Assembly: GCA_022264855.1 (NCBI GenBank)
Contig: JABYQU010000006.1
Location: 868,001-932,000, forward strand
Reading direction: 5' to 3'
Origin: Lenzites betulinus
Lineage: Eukaryota; Basidiomycota; Agaricomycetes; Polyporales; Polyporaceae
DNA length: 64,000 bases
The first letter of the stretch is position 1, and the number at the start of each line of letters is the position of its first letter. The notes under the pieces were generated by a model. The model was not told the DNA's origin. It saw only the letters and a program-made list of their open reading frames with translations, and made no database searches. The position numbers and the translations under genes were made by a program. Shown here one piece after another: positions 39,728 through 51,471 of this stretch.

Positions 39728-41564
39728 ATGCCCATCGGTTAGGTTAACGTCAATCAGTAAACTCAATAGGTCCGACTCACGGAAGTACTTTGCTCGTTGG
39801 TTTGTACTTCCACCTCGTCCCTCTTTTCACAAAGGCCTCGCCTGGCTTGTCGACGGATGGCACTGACTCGTCGGGCTGAGATAAGTCTACTTGGCCCCTG
39901 CTATTTCGGTGAAATGTCAAATGTCTAGGAATTCTAGCCACCGTTGACCTCGATGCTTGGAACTGAAGTTTGAATGGCGCTCAAATGGTACTACGCTCGA
40001 CGAACCGCATGCTAGAGGATGGGGTCAAGGGATCGCGCGGCGTTAGTGCGGACCTTGCACACAAGTCGGCATATATCTGAAGTCGATTTGGAGTGTCGCA
40101 TTCGAGTGCGTCGTGCAAGGTGCGTGCACCGGCCGAATAGATCCCTCTATCATCGTTTCCAACGAACCTATGAGGGGTCCCCGCGGACAAAAGTATTCGC
40201 GGCAGACAAAAGTATTCGAATTCATGAATCCGATTTCGCGGCACCTCTTCCACTTCGGGACAACGATTGAAGCGGGCGCTTCACATTCAGAACCGCAATT
40301 CACCTTCGTTTTTCTACTTCGACCACAATGACCTCGCTTTCAGACACATAAGGGGCGCGAAGAAGCCGTCAAACATGTGCCAAACCACGCGTACGAGAGA
40401 GCGCATGACGTCACGACGCTACCCTTCCACTGGCAGCTTTAGATACACTGGCACCCTTGCGAGTCGCTGAGCGACATCCCCGGGCCTGCGCATATATCAT
40501 GTGTGTAAGACTATATATTTTCATTCATACTGACGGCCTCATCTGTGAGTGTACATATGATATACTAAGTAGTTGACATTCATAGTCAAAGGTTAAGCGG
40601 GGCTGCTAGTAGCAGCCCGGCTGGGTAAGTTATTGCAGGACTTGATCAAAACCGTTCGACCCACATGAGATGTACTACTGCTACTAGCCATATGAACACC
40701 TTCAGATTTATATCACAACTGTAGCGGGCGTGTTACTTAGACGAGCACAGAAGAGGCGAGGGATATACCAGGGATGGGACTCAAGCACGGACGAGGGAAC
40801 CGGAGTGAGTCTGCGAATGACACAGGAAGAGCAGGGAGAGAGCAATGTGGCCCAAGGTCTGTGTCTATCAACGTTGAGTGTATAAGCATACAAGCAATGT
40901 AAAGTATATAAAACGACAGAATAGATAGTGCCTGTACTAGCTTGGGCCATGTGAGGAAGACGGCATATTGAGCGAGTACTAGTATATATGTACAAGACAC
41001 GATAAGTGACTTGTTTGCGATGTCGGGCACGGTATAACACAAAATAGGTAAGTAGGTGGGTCTATATCTTATTGCGATCCCGGCTAGAATGATCGTGAAG
41101 AGAGTGCATGATTGCATGAGCAACGGCGTAATCATTATAATGAACAGCACAGGCTTGCAACTCGGGCGGGTCTTGCTGGGCTAGAGGTGATAGACTGTGT
41201 ATACACTCTGTACCCACCGGTGTAGCACTTCTTTACACGTATAATAGACTGTCTCTGGGCCCACTACTAGAGTCCTAGCTGGGCTAATACTACTACTTAG
41301 AGTACTTGTACTACTGACCGACATCATAAATGCGAAGTTCACGGTATGTCAGATCATAAATTTCTCGGTTGTTATCATTCTTAGAGCCACACCTTGGGAG
41401 CAGCTAGAAAGGAATGAATAGATAATATTTGACGGGTAGCCTTCCATGAGCTAGCTAGCAGTACGACCCGGGGAGTTCAATCGGTCAGCGGCAGACTCAG
41501 GCTCGTGCCAGTGGAGATGTTTGTAGTAACGAAGCGCCCGTGGCGGAGCGCCCGTCCGGCCCGG

Positions 41565-41640
41565 TGTCCCGAATTGGAAGTCGTGCCCCGAAATGAACTT
41601 GACGTCCCGAAATGGAATAAACATGCCACGAAACCAAATT
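41565..41640. repeat. Degenerate ~20-bp tandem repeat
   Basis: The motif GTCCCGAAATGGAA and its variants recur four times: GTCCCGAATTGGAA, GCCCCGAAATGAAC, GTCCCGAAATGGAA and GCCACGAAACCAAA. Spacing is about 18-21 bp. It sits in an otherwise featureless AT-rich spacer. Confidence 0.5.
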
Positions 41641-42149
41641 ATGAAGATAAAATGGTGTTTTTAAAACATAGCGCTGAATTGAACCCTTCGAAACGAAGTG
41701 AAGAGGGTTTTGTCCGCTGGCGCCCGTCATAGAACCCGAGTACTTGCTAGTTTGCGACCCCGATTCGCAGTTTATTCTTCATAGGTTCTGCTATAATCAT
41801 ATCAACTGGCAGCTTGAAAGTACAGTGCGAGTATAAGTATGTACAGTGTGTACTGTATAAGTGGTTGTTACTAGTTACTGTCAGCGTTAACTAGAACATT
41901 ATAAGCAAGTGTAGTGATCGAGCGCCCAACGATATCATAGCGTCATGTTGAATTCATTAGGGTTGCACTCATCCGTTCACGCATCCTCTCTGGGCCTCCT
42001 TGAAGACCTTCAGGTACACGCTCTGGGACCCTGACAAATAAGGCCACACGGGATACTGCTAGCGGTGTGATGTCGCTGTCTCTGCGGTGAACATAATCTT
42101 CGGTTGATTTCCTCTTGTCCTTCATCAACGCGCTCGGGAGGATCCATTC

Positions 42150-43549
42150 ATGGAGACAACGGAGCGTTCTCTCGAGTTAATCAGCAAGGAGTTTGGCATA
42201 GAGTTCCCTGGAAAGGGCAAATGGGGGATTCTGCGCGGGACACTCTCCCGTACTTTGAAGGCTGCTGCTAGCGTCGCTGACCGCCGCTCGCAGACTTCGC
42301 CGCAAGGTCCACGGCAATGGCGGCTCCCTCTGGAACTCCTGGAGCAAATTGTTGATCACTTGCACAACGATGTTGCTGCCCTCCGTAGCTGCGCGCTGGT
42401 CTGTCGATCCCTGGTCGCCTCGGTACGCCATTACCTGTTCCACCGGATAGTCATCACAGCGAAGAACTTCGTCAACGCCGTCCTGCTCTTCGTCAAAAAC
42501 CCCCATCTCGCCGGCCACGTACGCGAACTGTACGTCGAGGGCGGCGACGAGGCAGCGTTCGAGTCGCTGCGCGCCCTCCTCGAGGGCAAGGACCCCCGAA
42601 GCTCCTCCGCGTCTTCGCCCTGGTGCTCGCCCCGCGCCTGTCGAACGTCGTGCGGCTCACGCTGAAGGACGTCCCGTTCGACGCGGGCGTCGTCGCGCTG
42701 TTCGCGTCGCCCTTCCCGCGCCTGCACACGCTCTCGCTCTTCGACTGCTGGTTCCGGTGCAACGCGGACCTCGACGCGCTCGTGCGCGCGCACCCGGGCG
42801 TGCACACGCTGCGCTGCGGCCGCCTCTGCTCGCGCTTCGGCGCGTCCGACAGCGACCACGGGCGCATCGCGCAGCCCGGTGCGGCGAAGCTCGCGATGCG
42901 CGCGCTCAAGGTCACGGAGGCGTACTCGCCGTCGCCGCTCACGCTCATGCCATGGCTGGTGACGCACGTCGAGCCGCAGACGCTCGTGTACACACTCTAT
43001 CGCCTGAGCCAGGTCGCGAAGCTGAACCACATCATCGCGGGCTACGCGTCCATGCGGCACCTGCACGTCATCCTCTACCACTGGCGCACAGAAGGTTGGT
43101 CTCGCGAGCTCACGCCCTGTCTTGTGCATATCCTGACTGGCGCCCGCTTTCCAGACACCAAGGAGGTGATCGACTGCCCCCAGGCGATGGCGATCACGCC
43201 GTACTATCCACCAAACCTCACTACGCTCACGCTCGACGCGAAGCTGCACTCGCTCTTGTTGGCCGTGCACATCCTCGCACAGCTGGACCCGCACTCGTTC
43301 GTCCGACTCACGACGGTGAATATTTGTGCGCACCTGAAAGTGGAGGACGTCGAGGCGGTGGACAACGTGGCGTGGGCGGGCATGAACCAGACGTTGAGCG
43401 TGCTGCTCTCGCTAGGTGCGGTGCGCTTCACGAACTCGTGCCGGGACACGACACACGTCGAGGCGGGCGTGGAGGCGATCGTGAAGCGCCTCCCGGTGCT
43501 AAACGTGCGCAAGATGCTCTCTTTTGCGGCGCAGAAGCCTCATACGTGA
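42150..43549 (+). CDS. F-box protein with an apparent one-base frameshift
   Basis: The first frame (42150 to about 42597) encodes an N-terminal F-box: LPLELLEQIVDHLHNDVAAL, then CALVCRSLVASVRHYLFHRI. The frame then hits unrelated sequence and a stop at 42665. The +1-shifted frame continues directly with KLLRVFALVLAPRLSNVVRL and a leucine-rich body (SPFPRLHTLSLFDCWFRC, MRHLHVILYHW) to a stop at 43549. Continuity is restored if the C5 run at 42593-42597 had one more C, so this is either a sequencing error or a recent inactivating deletion. A 60-bp intron may exist at 43094-43153 (donor gttggt, acceptor ttccag). F-box proteins recruit substrates to SCF ubiquitin ligases; the target is unknown. 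Confidence 0.8.
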
Positions 43550-44051
43550 GCGGGGGGCCATGGGACAATGCTCGGGACATATGCCCCTTGAGCCTGCTCT
43601 ACATCATGCATCATATCCCGGTTAACACTTAGTGCTCGGTTATATCTTGGAACGCTTTCTCGCTCTGTGACGCTTTCTCCCGTAGACAACGCTGCCTGTT
43701 CCCACTTTATTACTAGCTGGGTCATACCCAAACCTAAGTCAGCTGTTTGATTTGAAGCTGCCCTGTACATATATATATACATCGTCTACAGGCCTTGCAC
43801 ATACTAACAGCTTATGCAAAAGTTGAAAAGTGGCTTTCGGAGGTGCTCCCCATATGCTCTTACACTGTACATCTGACATCTGTCGGCCCACGGAGGCTGA
43901 AGTCCGATTGACCACACTCCCGAATATCAAACCAATAGCATTGAGATGGTCAATGGGAGGGAGCAAATAGTGATACAGTGTCGTTTGGGCATCTTCATCC
44001 TTACTCTAAATCCCATGCTTTTCGTTCCGGAATCAGTTCAAGGAGCAGCGC
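43550..44051. other. Convergent spacer, F-box gene and argininosuccinate synthase
   Basis: The 502-bp spacer holds both 3' ends. No coding sequence or strong hairpin was recognised. Confidence 0.5.
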
Positions 44052-45856
44052 TCAAGTACGGCTGCCGTAGACGTCCTTGGGCTCGATGCCGGCCTGGCCC
44101 TTGCGGATGTTGGCCTGTGCCCACCTAACACGTGCATGTTAGTGTATGTAGAGGGTGGGGACGAAGGGGGAGCCTACTTTTTGATGCGGATAGACTCGAT
44201 CTGGATGAAACCAGAGGTGTCGGTCGGCTCGAAGCCACCGAGCTCATCCATGGAAGACTCCTTCTCGTCGTAGAGACCCTATATGCGCCGTCAGCCTGTG
44301 TCTCGGGGTATACATAAACACGCGCCCGCAGATGCACGTACCTCCTCGGACGAACGGCCCTCGACGACGACGTTGCCCTTGTACAGCTTGAGGCGGACGA
44401 CACCGTTCACGGTGCGCTGGCTCGCGGGGATCGCGCTGATGAGGAACTCGCGCTCGGGCGTGAACCAGTGGCCGTTGTACAGGATCTTGCTGAGCTCGAT
44501 CGTGACGAACTGGTCGCGGAGCGCGCGCACGTTGCGGTCGAGCGTGAGGCCCTCGAGGTCGACGTGCGCCGTGCGCAGGATCGTCGCGCCCGGCGACTCG
44601 TAGCACCCGCGGCTCTTCACGCCGATGAAGCGGTTCTCGACGATGTCGATGCGCCCGACGCCGTGCTTGCGCGCGAGCGCGTTCAGCGCGAGGAAGATCT
44701 CCACGCCGTCCGTGTACACCTTATTCTCGTCGGGCACGGTCACCTTCACCGGCAGGCCCTTGGCGAACTCGATCGAGATGCGCTGGGGCGTCTGGGGCGC
44801 CTCCTCGGGCGCGACGGTGAGCTTCCACATGTCGACGGGAGGGGTGGTGTCGGGGTCCTCGAGGATGCCGGCCTCGTAGGAGATGTGGAACAGGTTCTCG
44901 TCGGTCGACCAGGGCTTGGCAGCGGTCTGCTGGACGGGGATCTGCTTCTCCGCAGCGTAGGCAAGGAGGGCCTGGCGGCCGGCGAAGCGGTGGTAGAAGT
45001 CTGTGAAACGGTGAGGGGAATTCAATGACCAGAAGGAAAGGGGCTTACCAGGAATGCGCCAGGGCGCGATGACCTTGATGTCGGGCTTGAGGCCGTAGAA
45101 GGCGAGCTCAAAGCGGACCTGGTCATTGCCCTTGCCAGTGCAGCCGTGCGAGACGTAGCTATATGGATATGAGGTTTCGTATCTGCGAGATCTCACTGGG
45201 AGACTTACTCGCAACCCTCCCGGGCAGCCACAGCCATCATGCCGCGAGCAATGACTGGCCGCGCGAGCGAAGTACCGAGCAGGTAGACATTCTATTTGCA
45301 ATTTAGTTTCGGTGAACGATCATAGCATCCGGCGGACGCACCTCGTAAATGCAGTTCGCCTGGAGGGCGGGGTAGATGAGCTCAGTGACGAACTCGCGCT
45401 TAAGATCCTGCAAAGACCATATATATCACGTTTTCGGCACATATATAGGATAATTGAACGCACCTCGAGGAAGAACTTCTTCGCGCCGACCGCGAGGGCC
45501 TTCTTGCGAGCGGCCTCAAAGTCCTAGTATATGCAGTCAGTACGCCATATCCGTGCTGAACCGTTATTCGAACGCCAAGATCGCGCGCGATGAATTTGAA
45601 GATGACTCCCGACGAGAGATCACCATTTTGATGCGGGCGATGCGGATCGCGCGAGTCAAAAGTTATGCTCACCTCCTCCTGGCCGACATCCGCCATGAAG
45701 GCATAGACGTCATAGCCCTCTTCGATGAGCCATGCGAGGATGCACGAGGTATCTGCACAAGACTGCAATCAGCTTCCGCCACCGCGATCTAGAAAGTCTG
45801 AGCGCACCAAGGCCTCCAGAGTACGCGAGAAGAACACGGCCCTTGGACTCGGGCAT
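44052..45856 (-). CDS. ARG1: Argininosuccinate synthase
   Basis: The enzyme condenses citrulline and aspartate with ATP to argininosuccinate in arginine synthesis. From ATG 45856 it reads MPESKGRVLLAYSGGL-DTSC, where the N-type ATP pyrophosphatase P-loop SGGLDTS is split by intron 1, then ILAWLIEEGYDVYAFMADVG, EE-DFEAARKKALAVGAKKFF, LARPVIARGMMAVA, then YVSHGCTGKGNDQVRFEL, KPWSTDENLFHISYEAGILE, and a C-terminus of IEPKDVYGSRT. All substrate-binding blocks are present, so the enzyme should be active. The gene has about eight exons, with introns of 50-70 bp. The promoter carries TGACTC elements suited to general amino-acid control. Confidence 0.96.
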
Positions 45857-45899
45857 AATGACAGACGACGGAGTATGGGTGAAGGGGTGAGAGGAAGGT

Positions 45900-45923
45900 G
45901 AGAGAGAGAGATAGAGAGAGAGA
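45900..45923. repeat. GA tract (CT on the transcribed-gene strand) in the ARG1 leader
   Basis: An almost uninterrupted GA run sits 44-67 bp upstream of the ATG. On the coding strand it reads as a CT-rich leader, a frequent feature close to transcription starts in fungal housekeeping genes. Confidence 0.6.
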
Positions 45924-45931
45924 AGGAGGAA

Positions 45932-45937
45932 TGACTC
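45932..45937. promoter_or_regulatory. TGACTC element (Gcn4/CPC1-type) upstream of ARG1
   Basis: TGACTC occurs here, 76 bp upstream of the start codon, and again at 46205-46210. TGACTC is the core bound by Gcn4/CPC1 activators on amino-acid biosynthesis genes. Both are on the + strand, i.e. reversed relative to the gene, and neither extends to the full TGACTCA, so function is inferred from position and gene class. Confidence 0.4.
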
Positions 45938-46492
45938 CACCGAACCCTGGGTTTTGGCTGAGATCAAGCTTGGTGGCTGGAACACTGGAAGAAAATTCAA
46001 TCGAGCGCACGCGCTTATCTTATCTACGCGACAGGCGCGCTTCGGCGTCTAGTCGCGTCTAGTCGCGTCCGTCACGATGCACTGGCACGGTCACGCTATG
46101 ATCGCCGTCCGGCGTCCGCCGAGTTTCCTTCTTTCGCCCTCCGAAGCGCAATAAATCCCCTACAGCTCAACGATATTATCATGATACTCACTGCAGGTCT
46201 CAAATGACTCGTGCGAATTCACATCGTATAGTATCATCGATTACAAGGCGTCCGCCGGGAGTATAGGTACATGCAAACCGATCCCGTCCGACACTGAGAA
46301 TTGTGGAATGGAATGTCCTTGCGATGGCGAGAGGGGGAACCGACTCAGAGACGCGGGTCGAGTTGACAAAACTATAAATACCGGATCCGAAGAAGAGAAG
46401 GATATGCCACATTCAAAGAGTACTGCTCGTGAAGGTCGTAGGGATGCAGAGACGGCGTGTGCTACAGGATGGGGTCGTGATGGTCATGATGT

Positions 46493-48570
46493 TCATTTCG
46501 GAGAGGGCTTGCCATTCGCTTTCAACTTCGCGTTCGGCGAGGTCTGCGGCGTCGTGTGTTGCTGGACGGGCTGCAATGCGCGGACACCGCAGTCCATCGG
46601 TGCCAAGTCACCACACTTGATGTGCGTCCTATGAAATTGTCAGAAAAGACATCCTGAAATATGAATCGCGAGATTGGACACCCACTTCATACCGCAATCA
46701 TCGCACTCCAACACTGGTTTCCATCCGAGCCGCTTAGCGCACATGTCGCACTTCGCACTCAGCAGCGTGCTGGAGAAGAACAGCTCGAGCGGGTTCCACA
46801 GGTTCTCCGTGGACCGTGTGGGCGACGCGCTGCGGCTGTACGCGTCCCGCTCGCGCCCTGGGCCCGTGCCCCGCTTCGAGCCAGGCTTGATAAGCGTGAA
46901 GCGATGCATCATAGCGATACTGGAGCCGCGGATCGTCGACCCGCCCTCGGTCGCCACTGCGAGCGACGGCGCAATGATGCTCGACGACGGCGCCGTGTGG
47001 AAGGAGTCGATCGATATCAGCGAGTCGGAGGGCGTGGGTATTGTGGTCGTGGTCGGCGTGGGGCCGTGTGCGCCAACGGCTAGCGGGTGGTTCGTGAGGT
47101 CGTCCGACCCGTTCGGGTTTGGTGACGGCCGTATGGTGAGGATCGAGGACAACGCTGGCGGGTCGGTGTATGCGGGTGAATGTCCGCGGATCACTGTAGT
47201 GCTGTAGTCCGAGTACGTGCTCGAGGTGCTGTCGATGAGAGGCTGTGCGCTGCCATTGCTCGTGTGGCCTATTTCGGTCAGTCAGCAGGATGGAAGCGGT
47301 GTTCATGTGTCAGCGGCGACGTACCATCCGTTGCGCCGCTCCATGCACTGTGGAGGTCGACCTTGCTGAGTCCATCAACGACTTTTGCGAACTCGTCGTC
47401 GCTGTCCTCGTCGCTCGAGTGTGGATCCGTGGCCTTGGTAGCAGCACCGATTGCGGATACACCCATACCGAAGCTCGGGATTCGAGGGGCAGCACCTGGT
47501 CTGCGCATGCCTGTCATGAACTTGACGGTTCCCAGATGTATGTCGTCCGCTTCCGGCCGCGCAAGCACCTCAGCCTCGATCTCCCTCAGTCGGTCCAAAA
47601 TGTCCCGGGTGGTGGGACGTTCGCTAGGTATCTGTGAGAGACAGTCCAAAGCCAAAGAGATGAACCCCAGCGGGCAGCCAGGGCTGGCCAGCCGTCGGAC
47701 CTCATCCTCGTCTATGTTGAAGAACGGTGCTGTCCTGCGGAATGTGTGATCGTCTGCCAGTTTCCGACACGCGATCTCGCAGAGGATGACGCCCAGGGAA
47801 AAGATGTCCGTCGGGAGGTCGAACTCGTTCCCGAGCAGAATCTCCGGAGACATGTACGAGTCCGTGCCGCAGAACGTGAGGCGCTTGCTCTCCTCTTCGT
47901 TCCGCGCCGCGATGCGCGCGAACCCGAAGTCGGTTATTTTAAGACGTCCGTTGGCGGTGACTAGTAGGTTCTCGCCCTTCAGATCACGGTGGATGCACTT
48001 CCGCGCGTGCAGGTAGGCCAGGGCACGGGCTATATCCGTGGCGAAGGACAGCCGGAGGCGCCAGGGGAACAGTTTCGCCTTGTCGTGGATGTACATGCGC
48101 AGGTTGCCGCTTTCGATGTACTCCGATATGATGAAGATGCGGCCATCTGGCGCACGGGAGAGTCCGAGGTATAAGACAACATTCGGATGGCGGGCCTCCC
48201 TGTGTACATGTCAGCATGCGTTGCACTCCCAGTGAGGCATAAAAAAGGAAACAGACTTCATAAGCCTCCATTCCCTCTCGAAGTACTTCGCAACGTCATA
48301 GTCGTTTGACGGCAGAACCTCCTTGACCGCGACATCGATGCCGAGGTAGACCGCTAGTTCGACACCGATGTTAGCTCCACCCCCGCTATGCAGCCGGCAC
48401 AGCAACGGAGCGCCCGGTGCTCACCCTTGTAGACATTGCCAAAGGACCCCGAGCCAAGCTTCTTCCAGTCGCCTTTTATGTCCTAAAGGGCCTCATGGGC
48501 ACTAGCTGGAAGTGTACTCGACACGAGCACGCACCTCATAGGGGATGACATCAAAGGCATCGGAGTGCAT
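46493..48570 (-). CDS. TKL-like protein kinase with C-terminal C1-type zinc finger
   Basis: From ATG 48570 the protein reads MHSDAFDVIPYE-DIKGDWK, then the Gly-rich loop LGSGSFGNVYK, the ATP-anchoring Lys in DVAVKEV, catalytic loop CIHRDLKGENLL, DFG block ITDFGFAR, and GTDSYMSPEILLG. All catalytic residues are present, so it should be active. After the kinase domain (about residues 15-300) comes a Ser/Thr/Pro-rich linker, then CDMCAKRLGWKPVLECDDCG-CHIKCGDLAPMDCG, a C1-like zinc finger with the expected Cys/His spacing. The protein ends NGKPSPK. Motifs fit the TKL group (LISK/Raf-like) found in mushrooms. The C1 finger may bind lipid or mediate contacts. Several introns are present, one inside the Gly-rich/Lys region. 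Confidence 0.88.
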
Positions 48571-49027
48571 CTTGATCTGGGTTTATGCACTAGCAGCCGA
48601 CTCCTGGTGTGTCTGAGCCGCGCGGGAGGTCGCAGAAAGCAAATGTTTCGCTCGACGGGGCTGCGAGTGGTATAGCGGCACCAGGCCTAAGCGTGAAGGT
48701 CGTTGGGGAGGGTGGTGGTCAAGAGAGAGCAGGGCTTAGGCCAGCCACTGACCGCATTGGCCCGCCTCCGGCACGGTGACTAACACAGTCACAGTGACGT
48801 CACACACTAACATGAACGGCGAAAACGACCGCTCGGACTCGCCAACCCCACCTTGCCGGCGGGAGTCGCCCGATGCTACCGTAGTGTGGGTAACACGAGT
48901 AAGATGGAGGCAAAGACGATGCAGGTGTGTCTAATTGATCTTATTTTGGTTCTACGCTTAAATTTGTCATACATCCGACCTATATGTTTTGGCCAAACAC
49001 CGCACATCCAAACTGCCAGTGACAGTT
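48571..49027. other. Spacer with the kinase promoter
   Basis: This 457-bp stretch separates the permease 3' end from the kinase 5' end. It includes a CRE-like palindrome at 48795-48802. Confidence 0.5.
48795..48802. promoter_or_regulatory. CRE-like palindrome TGACGTCA
   Basis: The full 8-bp palindrome lies 225 bp upstream of the kinase ATG, embedded in CACAGTCACAG-TGACGTCA-CACAC. It is the consensus of CREB/ATF-type bZIP factors. Use in vivo is unproven. Confidence 0.35.
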
Positions 49028-51471
49028 CTACAATGCCTCGCTTTGAACGACAGTGACGCCAGCCTTCTCTTTCGTCATAGAATCAGTGGTGGAGGACCGC
49101 TCGGACGCGTGCGCCAGCTTATCCACGGTAGGGATGGGCCCTTCGAACCAGTGAACTCCTCCGTACTTCGGGAAGTAGTACCAGACGAGCGAGAGGAACA
49201 TGACACCGCCGAGGACGACCTATATCCACACATTAAACACGTTTTCGTATATATAAGATGCAATGCGACTCACGACGGCGTAGTTCATGTCAGCGACGTC
49301 AGGGCCTGGCGTGCCGGGGAAGAGGAAGACAACGCTCATGAACAACATCCACAGGACCGAGATCAGCGCGCAAGGTGCGCTGAAGATGCCCAGGGTGAAC
49401 GGTCCGGGAGCAAAGTCGTTCGTACCGAGATAGCGCGCCGCGATGGGAATGGCGTATGCTGCGTCCGCGCGTCAGTACGGGACCATTCCATGCGAGACGT
49501 TGTGCGCGTCCGACGTACCGATGTAGAGCGCCACGATGGACATGGAGAAGATGGCGTTGATTGCAGAATCGCCAGCGAAGGCGAGCAGGCCGAGAAGGAT
49601 GGAGAATGCGGCAACGAACCAGACGGTGTTGACGGGCGTCTTCGTGTAGCTGTTCATCCGGTAGAGCCAGTTCGAGAACGGGAGCGCTCCGTCGCGCGAG
49701 AACGCGAAGGATTGGCGGGAAGCGGCAAGGACCTGCATGTTGACGTCAGTAGAACGTTCTTCCCGGGAAGGGAAGGAACATACCATGCTCGAACCCATCA
49801 TGTATCTTGAGAGTTTATTAGTTTTCGCGTAATCAGTATTCGGCAGGGTGCATGCTCACTGTACAAGGACAACGATGGACCACAGCGCGAGCGTCCCCTT
49901 CTGACCAAAGCTGTTGAAGAAGATCTCGGCCATGGGCTGACCGATCGGGCTGTTCAGGATGCTGTCCATATCGGTGCCCATGCAGAACGCCAACGCGACG
50001 TTGATGGCTACGGAGAGCAGCTATCAGTTGCAAGATACGCATAGTGTTTGAAAATGCACGTACCCCATCCGAGGACGCCGGCGATACCAATCGCGTAGAC
50101 GATTGCCCAGGGCACGGCAGTCGCAGCATTCGAGGCCTCCTCACTGATGTGCACACTGGAGTCGAACGAGCCTAGCGTATCACGCGACTTGTGTCAGCCA
50201 CCGTGTCTCTACTTTAGGCGGCGCACTCACAGATCGTCCAAAGCGGAGCCAAGAAGCTGAGCATGAATGCGAATCCGCTCGGCCAGCCGCTGGCTATGAT
50301 AGGACGCATGGCCAATATAAGCAAATCGCGTCACTTGTCGATATCTGTGGTAGCTCACAGTTGGTGAAGTTGCCAAGCGCGTACGAGGCCGTATTCCTGA
50401 ATTCCTTGGGCGTCGCTGCAGGAAGAGCAATGATGACAGCCAGACATAGCCTGTATGCAGATTAGCATTATGATGAGGGACAGAATAGGTTGCCCCGGAC
50501 GTACAGGACGTTCAGGACCACGTAGACCGTCTGGAGACGAGCGAGCAACCTCGTGCCTAGGCAGCAGATAACCGCATGCGAGAGCACGACGGCGGCGTAC
50601 ACACCACTGAGCAAATGGGTCAGCTCGTGAATCAATGCGAAGGAAGTAACACCGTACAATGTCTGCGCGTTGGTAGCGGAATATGTCTGTCCGGTCCCGA
50701 TGCTCGCGGCTGCGGTGATTTGAACAGCGCAGCCCCAGTCGATCGAGGCAACAGATGCTACTGAACCAATTGTGTTCGCATCTATCCAGACTCGCTTGTT
50801 AGGTCATGTTGATATAATTTGGGCAGAATTAAGGCTGTACGAACATCCGACGATCCATGCAAGCAGATTCCGCCACCTAGGGGAAGAGAGGGAATGCGTC
50901 CAGAAGTAAAGCTAGGCGGGTGTCAACGCTAGGTATTAGCAAGCGTGATAACAGGGCGGACTTACACCACCAGACGTGGGAGCCGCAGATGCCAATTCGG
51001 CCATGGACATTCCAACGAATAAAATGAAGACACTGGCAACAAGCCACTGAACATGAGATAAGTATCGCCCCGCGTAGACTGGACGATAGGCCCACTTACG
51101 CCCCAGACCATGGCAGATGGTCCTCCGTCAGGAATGGAGTACACCAATACCGACCTATGGATCACGTGAGGATTGTCTTTAACGCGGATTTGTAAAATTG
51201 CACATACGCAATAGATGGTAGAAGACCAATGATACTGAAAGCGATACCGAAAGTCTAGAACGCCGAGTAGTTAGCAAATCCGCGAAGCCACGCGCGAGAA
51301 AACGAAGACGAGTGGGGCCCCTAAACAATCCCCGCCGAAGCTCGTAATATGGACACTTGCCTCTAGCCCTGTAAACGCTCTCTGGAACTCCTGTTTGTAG
51401 CCCAAGCTCGCAAGGAGCTCCTCGTCCGCGACCTCAATCGCAGACTTGTGCGTTTGCCGTTCCTTGTCCAT
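49028..51471 (-). CDS. Amino-acid/GABA permease, APC superfamily (UGA4-like)
   Basis: The transporter most likely imports GABA or related amino acids with protons across the plasma or vacuolar membrane. From ATG 51471 it reads MDKERQTHKSAIEVADEELL, then LGYKQEFQRAFTGLE-TFGIAFSIIGLLPSIA, a typical N-terminal APC signature. It continues through GMSMAELASAAPTSGG, YFWTHSLSSPRWRNLLAWIVG, TIGSVASVASIDWG and SFDSSVHISEEASNAATAVP, an amphipathic motif of UGA4-type permeases. The second half has SRDGALPFSNWLYRMN, NAIFSMSIVALYI-AYAIPIAARY and LVWYYFPKYGG. About 12 hydrophobic segments are seen. The gene is cut into about a dozen short exons. Which amino acid is carried cannot be told from sequence. Confidence 0.9.

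Larger units (their letters stand above)
39600..42149. other. 2.5 kb AT-richer intergenic stretch
   Basis: The stretch lies between the divergent UBE2G1-type (-) and F-box (+) genes and is clearly AT-richer than its neighbours, especially 40500-41460. It holds a CRE-like TGACGTCA at 40406-40413 and the degenerate repeat at 41565-41640. A hydrophobic 137-codon frame on the minus strand (40737-41150) was not accepted. Composition suggests decayed mobile DNA, but no terminal repeats were found. Confidence 0.5.
45857..46492. other. Promoter spacer of argininosuccinate synthase
   Basis: This 636-bp stretch holds the promoter of the synthase and the 3' end of the kinase gene, both on the minus strand. 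It contains a GA tract and two TGACTC hexamers. Confidence 0.5.

Noticed and set aside
40737..41150. Hydrophobic 137-codon frame, possible membrane protein
   Set aside because: It lies in AT-rich sequence where Ile/Leu/Tyr codons arise by chance; no family pattern, splice partners or promoter were seen.
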